64,000 nt of DNA, from assembly GCF_964355755.1 (NCBI RefSeq), contig NC_092672.1, forward strand, positions 5,828,001-5,892,000, given 5' to 3'. The position numbers and the translations under genes were made by a program. Positions 12,301 to 20,474 of this stretch are shown here, piece by piece (position 1 is the stretch's first letter; every line of letters begins with the position of its first letter). The stretch comes from Antedon mediterranea (Eukaryota; Echinodermata; Crinoidea; Comatulida; Antedonidae). The notes under the pieces are model-generated. The model saw only the letters and a list, made by a program, of their open reading frames with translations. It was not told the DNA's origin and made no database searches.

Positions 12301-13675
12301 ATTTTTTTGCGCAATTTCAAATTGCGCAAATCGTTCAAATCGCGCATAACATATATAACAAGAATGAGTATTCCGCGATTTTTGCATGAGAAATTTGTAA
12401 CAGAGAGCTCCAGAGAGTGATGCCCGTGATGTATACATACTAAATAAGACTTGATTTAATAGATATTATACATGTCACATTAAATAGAATTATGATAATA
12501 TATTTCGCAATTGTAAACTATTTTATAATACATATTTATTAACAAACTAGTGTACATTCACTTTTACAGACAATTATTTACTAACATGCTAAATTAGTTC
12601 ACAAAAAAGGCCTAACACAGCAACACCAAAATCAACAAATCGTTACTCAGCACGGCCTATTCTTTACCATTGCCGCGTACTACTCTACGCCCGGTAAATT
12701 AAGTATTGTTTTTATGATATAAATTAGTATAAAATACATGTTATTTATAGGATAAAATGTTAAATGTCATTAACATTTATTTGTTTTACCAGAAAGAAGT
12801 TAAATATAGGAATATTATTAAACTATCCTTTGTGAAATCGCGTAAACACCAACACGCCCGGTCACGCTATCGTAGCGCCCGGTTGATAAAGCGAACTGTT
12901 TATACGGCAGTTTTTACTAAATAAATTGCATAAAACGAACAACTAAATATCCAAATAGCATTTAACATGATGTTGGCATGTAGTTGATAACATTTTTTAT
13001 CATGAAAATACTACCGGTGGTCTAGCCTTTGATTATTGAAACCGTCACAAAAAGTTGTATACATCCCAGATACATCCACACTTATGGCGGCGCCCTACCA
13101 CATGGACAATATTACTGTTACAGGGAAAATCGCGGATTACTCATTCTTGTTATATATATTCTTTGATACAACAGACGCGATATGAAAAAAAAATCCTTAT
13201 ATGATGACGTCACACACGTACCAGAACCCCATTGGCTGATTATGACGTAATGCAATTTTACCGTACCTTAGTATAACAGAAGTTAGAATACGGTACCGTA
13301 TCTTTAGCCACAGCGTTTTTTTTTAGTGCAAATTAATAATATTAACGCTTTAAGTTTAATAATAATAAAAAATGTTTCACTCTTCATCCAATACTGCTCT
13401 GTGGCTGTCTAGAACATTCTACAAACATAAATTGACGCACTAACCCCACTTTCTACTAGGCCTCTAGTCTATGCTATAGCATGACTAACAGACAGCAAAT
13501 CGCCCTTAACTCAGTCAGCTGCTGCCCTGGTAGGCCTAATTCCATCATCAGCAGTAAATGTTGGGCCTAGCCTAGCCTACGCTATTTATATTAATATCGA
13601 CGTCAAGTCCCGGTTAAAACAAAAATTAAATAAAACATCTTACATTTTATCTGATTGATGTTGTCGTTTCCCCAT
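312..13675 (-). CDS. PPIL2: PPIL2, U-box cyclophilin (RING-type E3 / PPIase-like 2), 3'-partial
   Basis: Nuclear U-box/cyclophilin protein of the spliceosome and ubiquitin system. I rebuilt 16 coding exons with GT-AG borders and matching phases: 13675-13644, 8665-8616, 8220-8172, 7984-7870, 7420-7369, 6663-6572, 6273-6108, 5166-5066, 4522-4478, 4398-4323, 3988-3882, 3146-3057, 2708-2675, 2450-2333, 1849-1660, 460-312. They give 488 codons; the human protein has about 520 residues. The start MGKRQHQ and the LPFDHCSLSLQPF U-box segment match the family, as do [30 protein letters not shown] and [11 protein letters not shown] of the cyclophilin domain, and GVGKYI near the C-terminus. The last exon ends at a donor (GTATTAAAG), so the final exon lies left of base 1. 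At the CypA Trp121 position this copy has His (RHLDGKH). Family assignment is very secure; exon edges are inferred by eye. Confidence 0.95.
473..1423. repeat. 44-bp minisatellite in a PPIL2 intron (~21 copies)
   Basis: Near-perfect head-to-tail repeats of a 44-bp unit (TGATTACATTTTACAATTAC followed by TATCAATATCAGTAGACACA and ACAA). Units differ by single substitutions: acaca/accca, atgatt/attatt, attac/attgc. The variants are scattered, which suggests recent expansion with gene conversion. It fills most of the intron between the last two visible PPIL2 exons. Confidence 0.97.
1502..1632. mobile_element. Palindromic TTAA-type MITE, copy 2
   Basis: Arms GGCTCTGTCTATACTATCAA and TTGATAGTGTAAACAGAACTT flank the CCACATATGGACA / CATATTTGGGCACATC core. 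It abuts the donor site of PPIL2 exon 15 (exon end at 1660). Confidence 0.85.
1930..2088 (+). mobile_element. tRNA-derived SINE family A, 5'-truncated copy
   Basis: Contains the family A body: GGTTCTGGTCTTCTCGGATA, AGGACTATAAACCGTAGGTC, CATCTTTCGAGAC, AGCCACTGATCATAACTGGG and CCCTCTGGGAGACCA. It lacks the tRNA-like head. In a PPIL2 intron. Confidence 0.8.
2741..2898. mobile_element. Palindromic TTAA-type MITE, copy 3
   Basis: Arms AAGCTGTCTACACTATAAAA and AAGTTTGATAGTGTAGACAA flank the duplicated TATGGTAGTGATATG motif and the ATATATGGGCACATCACA core. It lies 30 bp upstream of PPIL2 exon 13. Confidence 0.85.
3346..3672 (-). mobile_element. tRNA-derived SINE family A, full-length minus copy
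   Basis: Read on the minus strand it starts with a tRNA-like head: A box GTGGCCGAGCGGTTAAGACA and B box GGGTTCGAGGCTC. The common body follows, ending ACTGAAGAGGTTACCCAGTA. A 23-bp piece of the head (CGCTCGGCCACTCACCCACC) is duplicated at 3630-3672. In a PPIL2 intron. Confidence 0.9.
4424..4453. mobile_element. Half of a TTAA-type MITE
   Basis: Only one arm remains (AACTAGTTTGATAGTGTAGA, then CAGAGCTTAAG), between PPIL2 exons 9 and 10. It may be a solo arm after deletion. Confidence 0.7.
4585..4990. repeat. Interspersed AT-rich repeat R1, copy 1
   Basis: Shares AATGAAGATTAATTAAATCA, GTTTTCACTTATAAAATGAC and a GGTACAATACATCTTTAATA end with 40195-40560 and, inverted, with 52640-52960. No ORF and no clear terminal repeats. 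Probably a non-autonomous element in a PPIL2 intron. Confidence 0.6.
5341..5898. repeat. GGGGACACC minisatellite (15-16 bp unit)
   Basis: Imperfect tandem units such as AGGGGACACCATATTC, AGGGGACACCCTATTA and AGGGGACACCTCATTC, with a few AGAAGGCTCTCCAATC variants. It begins directly after CAGTAGAACCCC at 5324, a motif that also opens the MITE at 23004. It looks like an internal expansion of such a MITE, inside the intron between PPIL2 exons 7 and 8. Confidence 0.93.
7020..7348. mobile_element. 329-bp MITE with ~19-bp TIRs
   Basis: Left end TTGTCAATTGTATGATCCA and right end TGGGTCATACAATTGACAA are near-perfect inverted repeats. The interior has subterminal blocks such as GATGTGTGTCATACC and CATGACACACCCC and no coding sequence. 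It sits 20 bp from the donor of PPIL2 exon 5. Confidence 0.8.
8264..8417. repeat. 77-bp perfect tandem duplication
   Basis: Two identical copies (8264-8340 and 8341-8417) start AAAGGTAATTTATTATACTG and end in AAAACCTT. Intronic in PPIL2, just upstream of exon 3; a recent duplication. Confidence 0.95.
8878..9967. mobile_element. 1.1-kb foldback element with long, internally repeated TIRs
   Basis: Outer ends GGTGTCACGAAAGCTCAGAC and its inverted copy at 9950-9967. The arms contain short direct repeats (CACGAAAGCTCAGACC, CTAAGACCTAAGAT, CGAAAGCTAAGACCC). Inverted similarity continues inward through GCACCTGCCTTGTATTTT, TTGATGATTTTACAGA and CAATGTTTTTGTTTCTATGG, to a centre near 9300. A 12-bp direct repeat CCTCTATTAGCC flanks it (8866-8877 and 9968-9979). 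It has no transposase ORF and interrupts a LINE. The arm structure resembles foldback/MULE-type elements; the superfamily is not certain. Confidence 0.85.
9968..10250 (-). pseudogene. LINE (L2/CR1-like) reverse-transcriptase C-terminal remnant
   Basis: Minus-strand translation gives [10 protein letters not shown] and [14 protein letters not shown], the usual end of L2/CR1-type polymerase ORFs, with one stop between them. The reading continues [14 protein letters not shown] up to the foldback element and resumes at 8825-8877 ([12 protein letters not shown]), so the LINE was split by that insertion. Dead copy in PPIL2 intron 1. Confidence 0.75.
10253..10700 (-). mobile_element. Probable LINE 3' tail region
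   Basis: Starts with an (AAATTC)n microsatellite followed by TTTAATCATCCCACACGGGG, the look of a 3' LINE end in minus orientation. No recognisable protein. The neighbouring 10780-10845 is a low-complexity AGGCCTA palindrome run. Confidence 0.4.
10877..13315. mobile_element. 2.4-kb TIR element with 9-T target-site duplication
   Basis: Left end CGCCGTGGCTAAAGATACGG and right end CCGTATCTTTAGCCACAGCG are inverted. Similarity runs about 150 bp inward through TACGGTACCGTATTCTAACT, GTAAAATTGCATTACGTCAT, CGTGTGTGACGTCAT and TTTTTTCATATCGCG. Nine T's flank each side (10868-10876 and 13316-13324). No transposase is visible. Its left arm is interrupted by the element at 11511-12350. Long TIRs with a 9-bp duplication suggest a MULE-like non-autonomous element, by inference. 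It occupies PPIL2 intron 1. Confidence 0.85.
11511..12350. mobile_element. 840-bp nested element with TTGCGCAA palindrome arrays
   Basis: Ends GTTATGCGCGATTTGAACAA and the inverted TTGAAcGATTTGAACAA-like copy ending CGCGCATAAC. ATATAT repeats on both sides (11505-11510 and 12351-12356). Inside both arms are many GCGCAATTTCAAATTGCGCA palindromes (11526-11760 and 12218-12330). The empty site is preserved in the outer element's right arm near 13143-13164, so the insertion is well supported. No ORF of note; the centre has a short GC-rich patch at 12050-12115. Confidence 0.85.
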
Positions 13676-16215
13676 GTTGCTTGTTTGTGGAAAACCTAAA
13701 AAGTAGGGCCAAAAGTAGGACTAAACAAAAAATAATACAATTTGCAATTATTTATTCCCGTATTCGTTTGTTGGTAGTTTATGTACGTTGTAAATAAATG
13801 TAGTTAATAGAGGGGGCTATGTCCTTTTTTTTAAATGACAATTCCGATTTCAATTCTTTATTACTTTTTTACTAAGTATTTATTATACCTTGTAATTAAT
13901 ATGTTTTGTTATTATAGAGGTCTATTACCAAGGTAATTACTGAATTTTGAAACGGGCCATTACCAAAATAATTGTGACTGACATGATAGATGATAAATAG
14001 GCATTGTATATGGAAACGAATTAACACAACATAATATCATAATAGGCCTACTATTATTATACAATACAAAATAAATTCTACTAAACATTTCTAGATACTG
14101 GCCGATTTGAAAATAGTGAAACTAATATTCGTTGAAATTGCTTTATTAATAGCGGTAACAACTTGAGAAGTAAAGCTGTGCTTTGTGGGGAGCCTTTGTG
14201 ACAAATGTTGATGATATGCAAAGAACTGTTAAGTAGATTAATAGAATTAGTAAATCAGTGTAGACGCCCATAATCTACATCATTTGGCCATACATCGAGG
14301 GAGTCACACGCCCACTCATTAAATCCGCTGGAGTCAATACGTAACAGTTTGTCATTTTATTTATTTATTTATTTGTTTTAGTGTGACACTTTTTTCTGTA
14401 AAATTACGTCGTGTTCCTTACTGAACTGAACTGAACTTTTATTGTATCTCTTTTAAATCAGAGGCACAGTCTCAGTGAGATGTGCAACAAGTTTACAGTG
14501 AAAAATAATACATACACACTTAAATATAAATACAAAACATGAAATTAGACATAAGAACAAATTGTAATTAAATTAATTATTGATTGATTAACTTAACAAT
14601 GACGACAGTTTGCGCCTCACTTCTTAATTACGTATGATACATTTCTAACACAAGAAATACGAGCAGAAATGACTGTTAGACTCAATAGCTGTTTGAAAGA
14701 TTTTATCCCTGAGCGAACGCTGTACACGTAAACAATGTTTTTTTTATTGATACTTTGTATTCTTTGGAAATTGAGTACCGAATACGGTAGGTCAAAAGAT
14801 GAATTTACACAAAATCGTAGGTTAACAATAGAATTACTTACGAACTAGGAATACTAATAATATGAAGAAGAATAAACAAATAATACAATTAACACAACAT
14901 ATAAACTTTTAAAATGAATAACATACAATGACATTAACTCTTAATGAAAACATGTACCAATTATCGCTAACTTTAGGCCTAACAAAACTATGTGATAAAT
15001 TTGTAAATATATAAGAATTTGTAATAATTAATATCATCTTTTGATCATCTTTGTGCAATTATTATAGTAGTTTTAAGTTTAAATAAATTATAAAATAATT
15101 ACTACTGTATAGGCCTTAATGTGTTTTTTCACATTATCATTTTCCTATGTAAGCTCTTCATTTCAACTATGAGTTGTATTTTGAGTCTTTTTATACCAAC
15201 TAAATAAATAAAAACAAACGTGCATAACCCGTTCAGTCTTAGCCGGGTAGGTTGATAACCCACCTAACACCAAAGTTTGCGAGATTTTGACCCATGACCA
15301 TCGGGATACATTTTTCTATGCCATGGCACAAACTTAAAAGGGTTCATAACAACCAAACGACCTCATTGGATGCAACGTATCAGTGTCCTCATTCACCAAT
15401 CACACTAAGGTCCAGGGGTCCTTTTTATACCCTTTATCATTTAGCCAATATAGTCCTATTGAAGGATTTCTCTTCAATTTTTTTAGGACTGGAGAATTGT
15501 TAAAGTTCAAAGGGCAGAGTCTACCGTATCCTGGTGTGAATGGTGATTACGGCCACTGCACAATTACTTATTGTCAGTGAGTAACTTAGTAGTGTAAGTC
15601 TACAATATTGTATTATTATACTTTAAGTGCCAGTCAAGACACTTTTGTCATTACTTTCTTAAACATTCAAGAATAGTTTTAGAATATTAACTTATTTAAA
15701 TTCAGTTAAACCCTATTAAGAGACACCTTCTGAACGTCCAACGATTGTCCCTTAATAGCAGTGGTACTCTTATTCAGGGGATAAAGCCAATCACCCAATC
15801 CCCTTAATATACCAAAAACAATAATAATGGATCTGGACTCAGGAATTTAAGAAAAATTGAGAATGTAACAGCCAGCATATTAACCAGTGGAAATTGGCCT
15901 ACAAAGACAGATAGAATATCAAAAGTATTTAAATTTTCATAGATATATGAGATACCGATAAGTACTGTAATATTAAAGTTTGTTTATTTTATAGCTGTGA
16001 AATATTTTGTTAAAATTTGCGGAAAGACAATAACCCCAAACAAAGCCAATCAACAAAGTCTATAGACACAACACAAGCAAGTTGACCAATGACAACCAAG
16101 AGTTCGAATAATCTATTAGCCGTGATTGGTCAAATCACTTACGTTGCTCTTCTTACGTGTCCTTTTTTTGCGTCTTTAGTTGGAATCAAGCATTGTACTT
16201 AATAACAGATTCAGG
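13676..16215. other. Intergenic between PPIL2 and the MFS gene
   Basis: The PPIL2 promoter should lie just right of 13675, but I see no clear TATA box. The stretch 14418-14600 carries a CTGAACTGAACTGAACTTTT tail typical of a minus-strand LINE 3' end. At 15703-15790 there is a decayed CCCTATTAAGAGACACC MITE-like piece. Nothing else is recognisable. Confidence 0.5.
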
Positions 16216-17559
16216 TCAATGCTTATTCACAAGAGATTGTATATAGTGATTTATAACAGATATTAAAACAGAGATAAATGCCCAGATTCCAAAAAATAAA
16301 CAAACATTTCTGAATCCAAACATTCCCATTAAAATCGGTGATAAAATTGACGTTGTAAGAGCACAAATGTCTTCAGATAGAGAGATGAGCGCCTGCACCC
16401 GGCTAAACACATGACGATACTTTTCTCGACCTCTTTCCGATAAAATCACAAACATCCAATATCGGATCATTGAAAAAAGCAATTGTGAAATACCATAACA
16501 AGCTCCAACCATTGGTAGTGTTTCAGAAAACGGCAATAATATTGTTGATACGCCTATGGTTACAAAACATATTGATGTCCATAGGAATTGGTTCGTTTTG
16601 ATATTATACGCAATTGCTATTCCGACTGTTTGTAGAATGTATGCAGGGGCATACACAAGAGGGGTCCAGGATGAGTGAAATTTATCATTTAACCATAAAG
16701 CAATTACAGGCATAAGTGCACTTCTGGTTAAACTAGAACACGTGTATACGGACAATGCCGATGACATTGAGATATTGATTATGGGTAAAAAACTTTTAAT
16801 AAGTTGATTATGTTCTTTTTCATGTTTTGTAGTTGGTTCCATTTCCAATCCTTCGTCTATCGATTGATATTCACATTTTATAATAGGTTCGTTAATAACA
16901 ACTTGAACTTGATCAGTTTCATGTACGCATAGTAAATATAATACTATATTGATGAAAACTAGCGTTGTTATTGGTAAAAATGTCCACGTTTGGCCCAGTT
17001 CGTTATACACAAAACCAGCATAACTAGGCCCTAACAATTTAACACTGTATAGTATCTGAAGAATTGCAATGCACTGCATTCGAACTGTGGAATCTGCAAA
17101 AGGGCTCAATATAGAAGAAATACCTGATACTGTCAAACAACAAAGCGATATTCCTAAAAAGATATCACCGATAATATACCATGATAATTCTCTCGAGAAA
17201 GCAAAAATTAAAGTCTGCATGAAAAGCGACAACATACCAACAAACAGTGGTTTCTCGGCGCCGAAAACATCAGTTATGTACGCAAGTGCCGGAGTTAAAG
17301 ACATAGATACAATTGTCGGTGTTGCAAAAAGAAGTGCCGTGCTTTCAGTTGTTTCAATTGTGAGCTGATGACCCAGCGTGGTATTTTGAACGTAATAGAT
17401 TCCATGAACTGAAAGATGTAACATTTCAGGTACGATCGGTACTATAGCCGACATCACAGCAAACTGAGTAGCAATAGCTAGAAATATGAACATTACTTTC
17501 AAATAAAGTAACTTAAATTTCATTCGTTTATTACTGATCGCGTCCACCATGATAAACAT
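16216..17559 (-). CDS. MFS transporter, divergent SLC18 (vesicular amine transporter)-like
   Basis: 447 residues with 12 hydrophobic segments in the order of VMAT/VAChT. TM1 (about 20-43) ends in VPIVPEM. A short luminal loop follows with one sequon (NTT). Motif A-like TDVFGAEKP comes after TM2. TM4 reads YIIGDIFLGIS and TM5 KLLGPSYAGFVY. An acidic cytosolic loop lies between TM6 and TM7. TM8 contains VYAPAYILQTVG. It is intronless. Compared with VMATs, the TM1 Asp aligns with Gln32 and the TM10 Asp is not seen, whereas Asp397 aligns with the TM11 Asp. It is therefore likely an MFS drug/amine-proton antiporter relative of unknown substrate, not a proven monoamine transporter. MFS is certain; SLC18 is the best guess. 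Confidence 0.8.
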   Translation of the reverse strand: MFIMVDAISNKRMKFKLLYLKVMFIFLAIATQFAVMSAIVPIVPEMLHLSVHGIYYVQNTTLGHQLTIETTESTALLFATPTIVSMSLTPALAYITDVFGAEKPLFVGMLSLFMQTLIFAFSRELSWYIIGDIFLGISLCCLTVSGISSILSPFADSTVRMQCIAILQILYSVKLLGPSYAGFVYNELGQTWTFLPITTLVFINIVLYLLCVHETDQVQVVINEPIIKCEYQSIDEGLEMEPTTKHEKEHNQLIKSFLPIINISMSSALSVYTCSSLTRSALMPVIALWLNDKFHSSWTPLVYAPAYILQTVGIAIAYNIKTNQFLWTSICFVTIGVSTILLPFSETLPMVGACYGISQLLFSMIRYWMFVILSERGREKYRHVFSRVQALISLSEDICALTTSILSPILMGMFGFRNVCLFFGIWAFISVLISVINHYIQSLVNKH

Positions 17560-18568
17560 GCCAATCGACCGATATCTGACAAGCTTACTGTAAGATCAGT
17601 CGTCATTGTTAGTACGTCACTTTCACTTTATTTAGTCAGTGTAAACGAAAATACAATGAATCGGTTACATTGTATTCACACGTTAAATCTTTAATTCTGT
17701 AATCACAAAAGGTTATATAGTTTGCCAAAAAGATGGGGGATTTCGTTAATAATATGCATATGCGCAATACGTAACACACGACGACGCTCAGAAAAGAATC
17801 TCTATAACAACCAAAATCCAGTAAAACTTAGGCCTAATGTCATTGTACTCAGTAGTCTCTGTTTTGGGCTAAGGTAATAAGAAAATAGCAGTGGATGGAT
17901 GGGCTGGTTTCTGAGAATCATGCATTAAGGGTTCAAAAGTTTAAAAAATTAGCAATGGGCCTATGATTTTTTTTTTTATCGCAATAAGATTCGATACAGA
18001 AAACAAGTCCCAAGGCTACTTACCTGAAATAGGATTTCACTTGTATTTCATAATTATGATATTAATATTCATGATTTTCACTCCTAAAAAAATCGCATTT
18101 GTCTTATGTATGTTGATGGAAATTCGATAAAGATAAAATTAAAATTATAGAGGCCGGTGTGGGTGTAATTATTCGACTTGTATTATTATTTATTATAGAG
18201 TAGAACTACTTGTTTTCTTGACCTCATAAGTGTATAACCAAGGTGATGCTGAGCTCCGGAGATCAAAGGGTTTGTATGTGGCCTACGCCTCTTAAACAGA
18301 CACCGCGCGCCGCGGATGATGTACATAGTAGGTTTACTACTGTGGTATTTTTCGCATCCATACTAAGTTCAAAGGAACTTTACAAGTTTCTATATATTGG
18401 CGTACGAATCTTCCTAAATCTGGCATCAAATTAACATTTCAAATGATCAAAAATACGGATAACCTCCGAGCCATTTTCAACCAAAATTCATTACATCAAT
18501 TGAAAATGAGTGTTTTTTGAATGAAATAAACCTGCGCCGCGTTTTAGCAAAATTTAAAGAAGTTTTCG
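17560..18568. other. Intergenic, no gene seen
   Basis: Upstream of the MFS gene. Apart from AT-rich DNA and one short GC-rich patch (18250-18320) I see no exon, RNA gene or element end. Confidence 0.4.
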
Positions 18569-19265
18569 TGGGTCCTACTAAACACCACTCGCAACCACGT
18601 CCTAGCACTCGCTACAACGCGCGCAACCACTCGCAACCGAAATTCATATTAATTAAAGTACATTTGGCTTATTTATTGTCTTATTATCAATAAAAACTTA
18701 TTTTTATACATATAAACGTCAAATTAGTCATAAAACTACGGAAAACAATCGTCAATCAACGCGTCAACTCACGCAAGAAATAACAACTCAGAATATAGAA
18801 GGTGCCAGCCATTAATTATTCCAATGTTTTTCATAACGTTTATGTAATTCAACCATTATGTAATAATGACATAACGAAAATACAAGGATTTTTTTTCTCT
18901 TTCGGATCCGAATAGATTAAATTTAATATATATTAAAATAGTATAAGGTCTTCATGAAATATATTCAAATCAAATCAAATCAACTTTTGTTTTGGTTTGG
19001 ATAGCCTATATGTCCATAATAATACAAATTGGCATCATTTAATTAATTATTATCATTAATTAAATTATATTATTATGATAGGCCAAACAAGTATTAAAAT
19101 AGGTATTTAACTTTCCAATATTAATTTTTATATAAACATTCACAGTGGAATAGTCCCATTTAATTGTTGACGCATTCAACAATTGAAGCACAACAACGGT
19201 TGCGAGTGGTTGCGCGTTAAAGCGAGTGGTAGGACGTGGTTGCGAGTGGTGTTTAGTAGGACCCA
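18569..19265. mobile_element. 697-bp non-autonomous TIR element
   Basis: Left end TGGGTCCTACTAAACACCAC and its inverted copy at 19246-19265. The ~75-bp TIRs contain repeated CACTCGCAACCACGTCCTA / CAACCACTCGCAACC blocks. TTTTCG repeats on both sides (18563-18568 and 19266-19271), a 6-bp target duplication. The interior is AT-rich with a (TCAAA)n LINE-tail-like stretch near 18965. No transposase. Confidence 0.85.
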
Positions 19266-19391
19266 TTTTCGTAGGCTACACAAATATACGCTGACGTACG
19301 GACGGCGGATATCCGTCGTATGAACATGCACAGAGCCATATATAATTTATATATAATTATATATAGCTCTGATTTAACACAAAATACAGCG

Positions 19392-19463
19392 CCACCAACG
19401 ACTTTGGTGAGAGCTGGAAAAACAACACCACCAACGACTTTGGTGAGAGCTGGAAAAACAACA
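19392..19463. repeat. 36-bp tandem duplication
   Basis: Two copies of a unit containing CCAACGACTTTGGTGAGAGC and TGGAAAAACAACA, upstream of the PNLDC1-like gene. The first ~130 bp after 19265 hold only AT dinucleotide palindromes. Confidence 0.9.
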
Positions 19464-20474
19464 TGTGTACTACTGTGTGTGTGTAGTATGCGCGCAGTGT
19501 TTAAATTGCCACAAACACTTCATAAATCCATGATATACGAACGCATTATACGTTATATACCCTTTAAAAATATATATAGTAAGTGTAAGTAAGGATCCAG
19601 TAAGTAATTTAATCAAAGGAAAGCCTAGCTAACTATATAAAGATTGGATTCAGCTCGGCCCTACTAGATGAGGCCTGATGGGCTAGGGTTGGCCTAGTAG
19701 AGAAGTAGTAGTAGCTAGGCGCTAGCCTCTACTAGAGAACCAGTCTGTTAAGTTAAGCCTACCTAGGCCCTAGAGACTAGACCCCAGGCCTTATTAATGC
19801 TGAGTCAACCAGATTTTAATGGTAAGGCCTATGATTTTGAAAATGGAATTTGAAAATTTTGAAATAAACATTGTAAACGCCAACAAGGGACAAGTTCAAT
19901 ACGTCTCTTTTTTCAAGAAACGGAAACTTCAATAATCAAGCAATGCTGCTGTGCAGGGAAATGTAACTAAAAGAAATAACTAAACAGGATTTTAAGACAG
20001 CATGTTAATTAAAAAATCGTAATTCCTGCAAACAAAAATTACTGTAAAATGTTCTTTTATAATAGAAAGGTTGTGTTGATTGGCTAAAATCCAATGGAAA
20101 AAAAGATACAGTGTTAAACTTAAAGCATAGGCACACTGTTCACGCTGTTTTATCATGGTGCAGTTGCACCTGAACTTATACACTAAATTTAGGTAGTAAA
20201 TTACAGTTTTTTTAAGTGATTTTTTTTAATTCACTTTTTGAAAAAGTGAATAAATATTATTCTACATTAAAGTGGTATATTTCAGGGACAATAATATATC
20301 CTTTCAGTTTCTTTTGAAAGGCTATAAGGTTACATAAGACCAATAATTCATTTTATAAGTCTGCAAAATTGTCAAAAACATAATAAATATGTCTGGCTTT
20401 TAGAAACACTACAAAAGAATATACCTTGACCTCTGATTCGTCGTTTTTATGTAGATTTGTGAATATTCAATACA

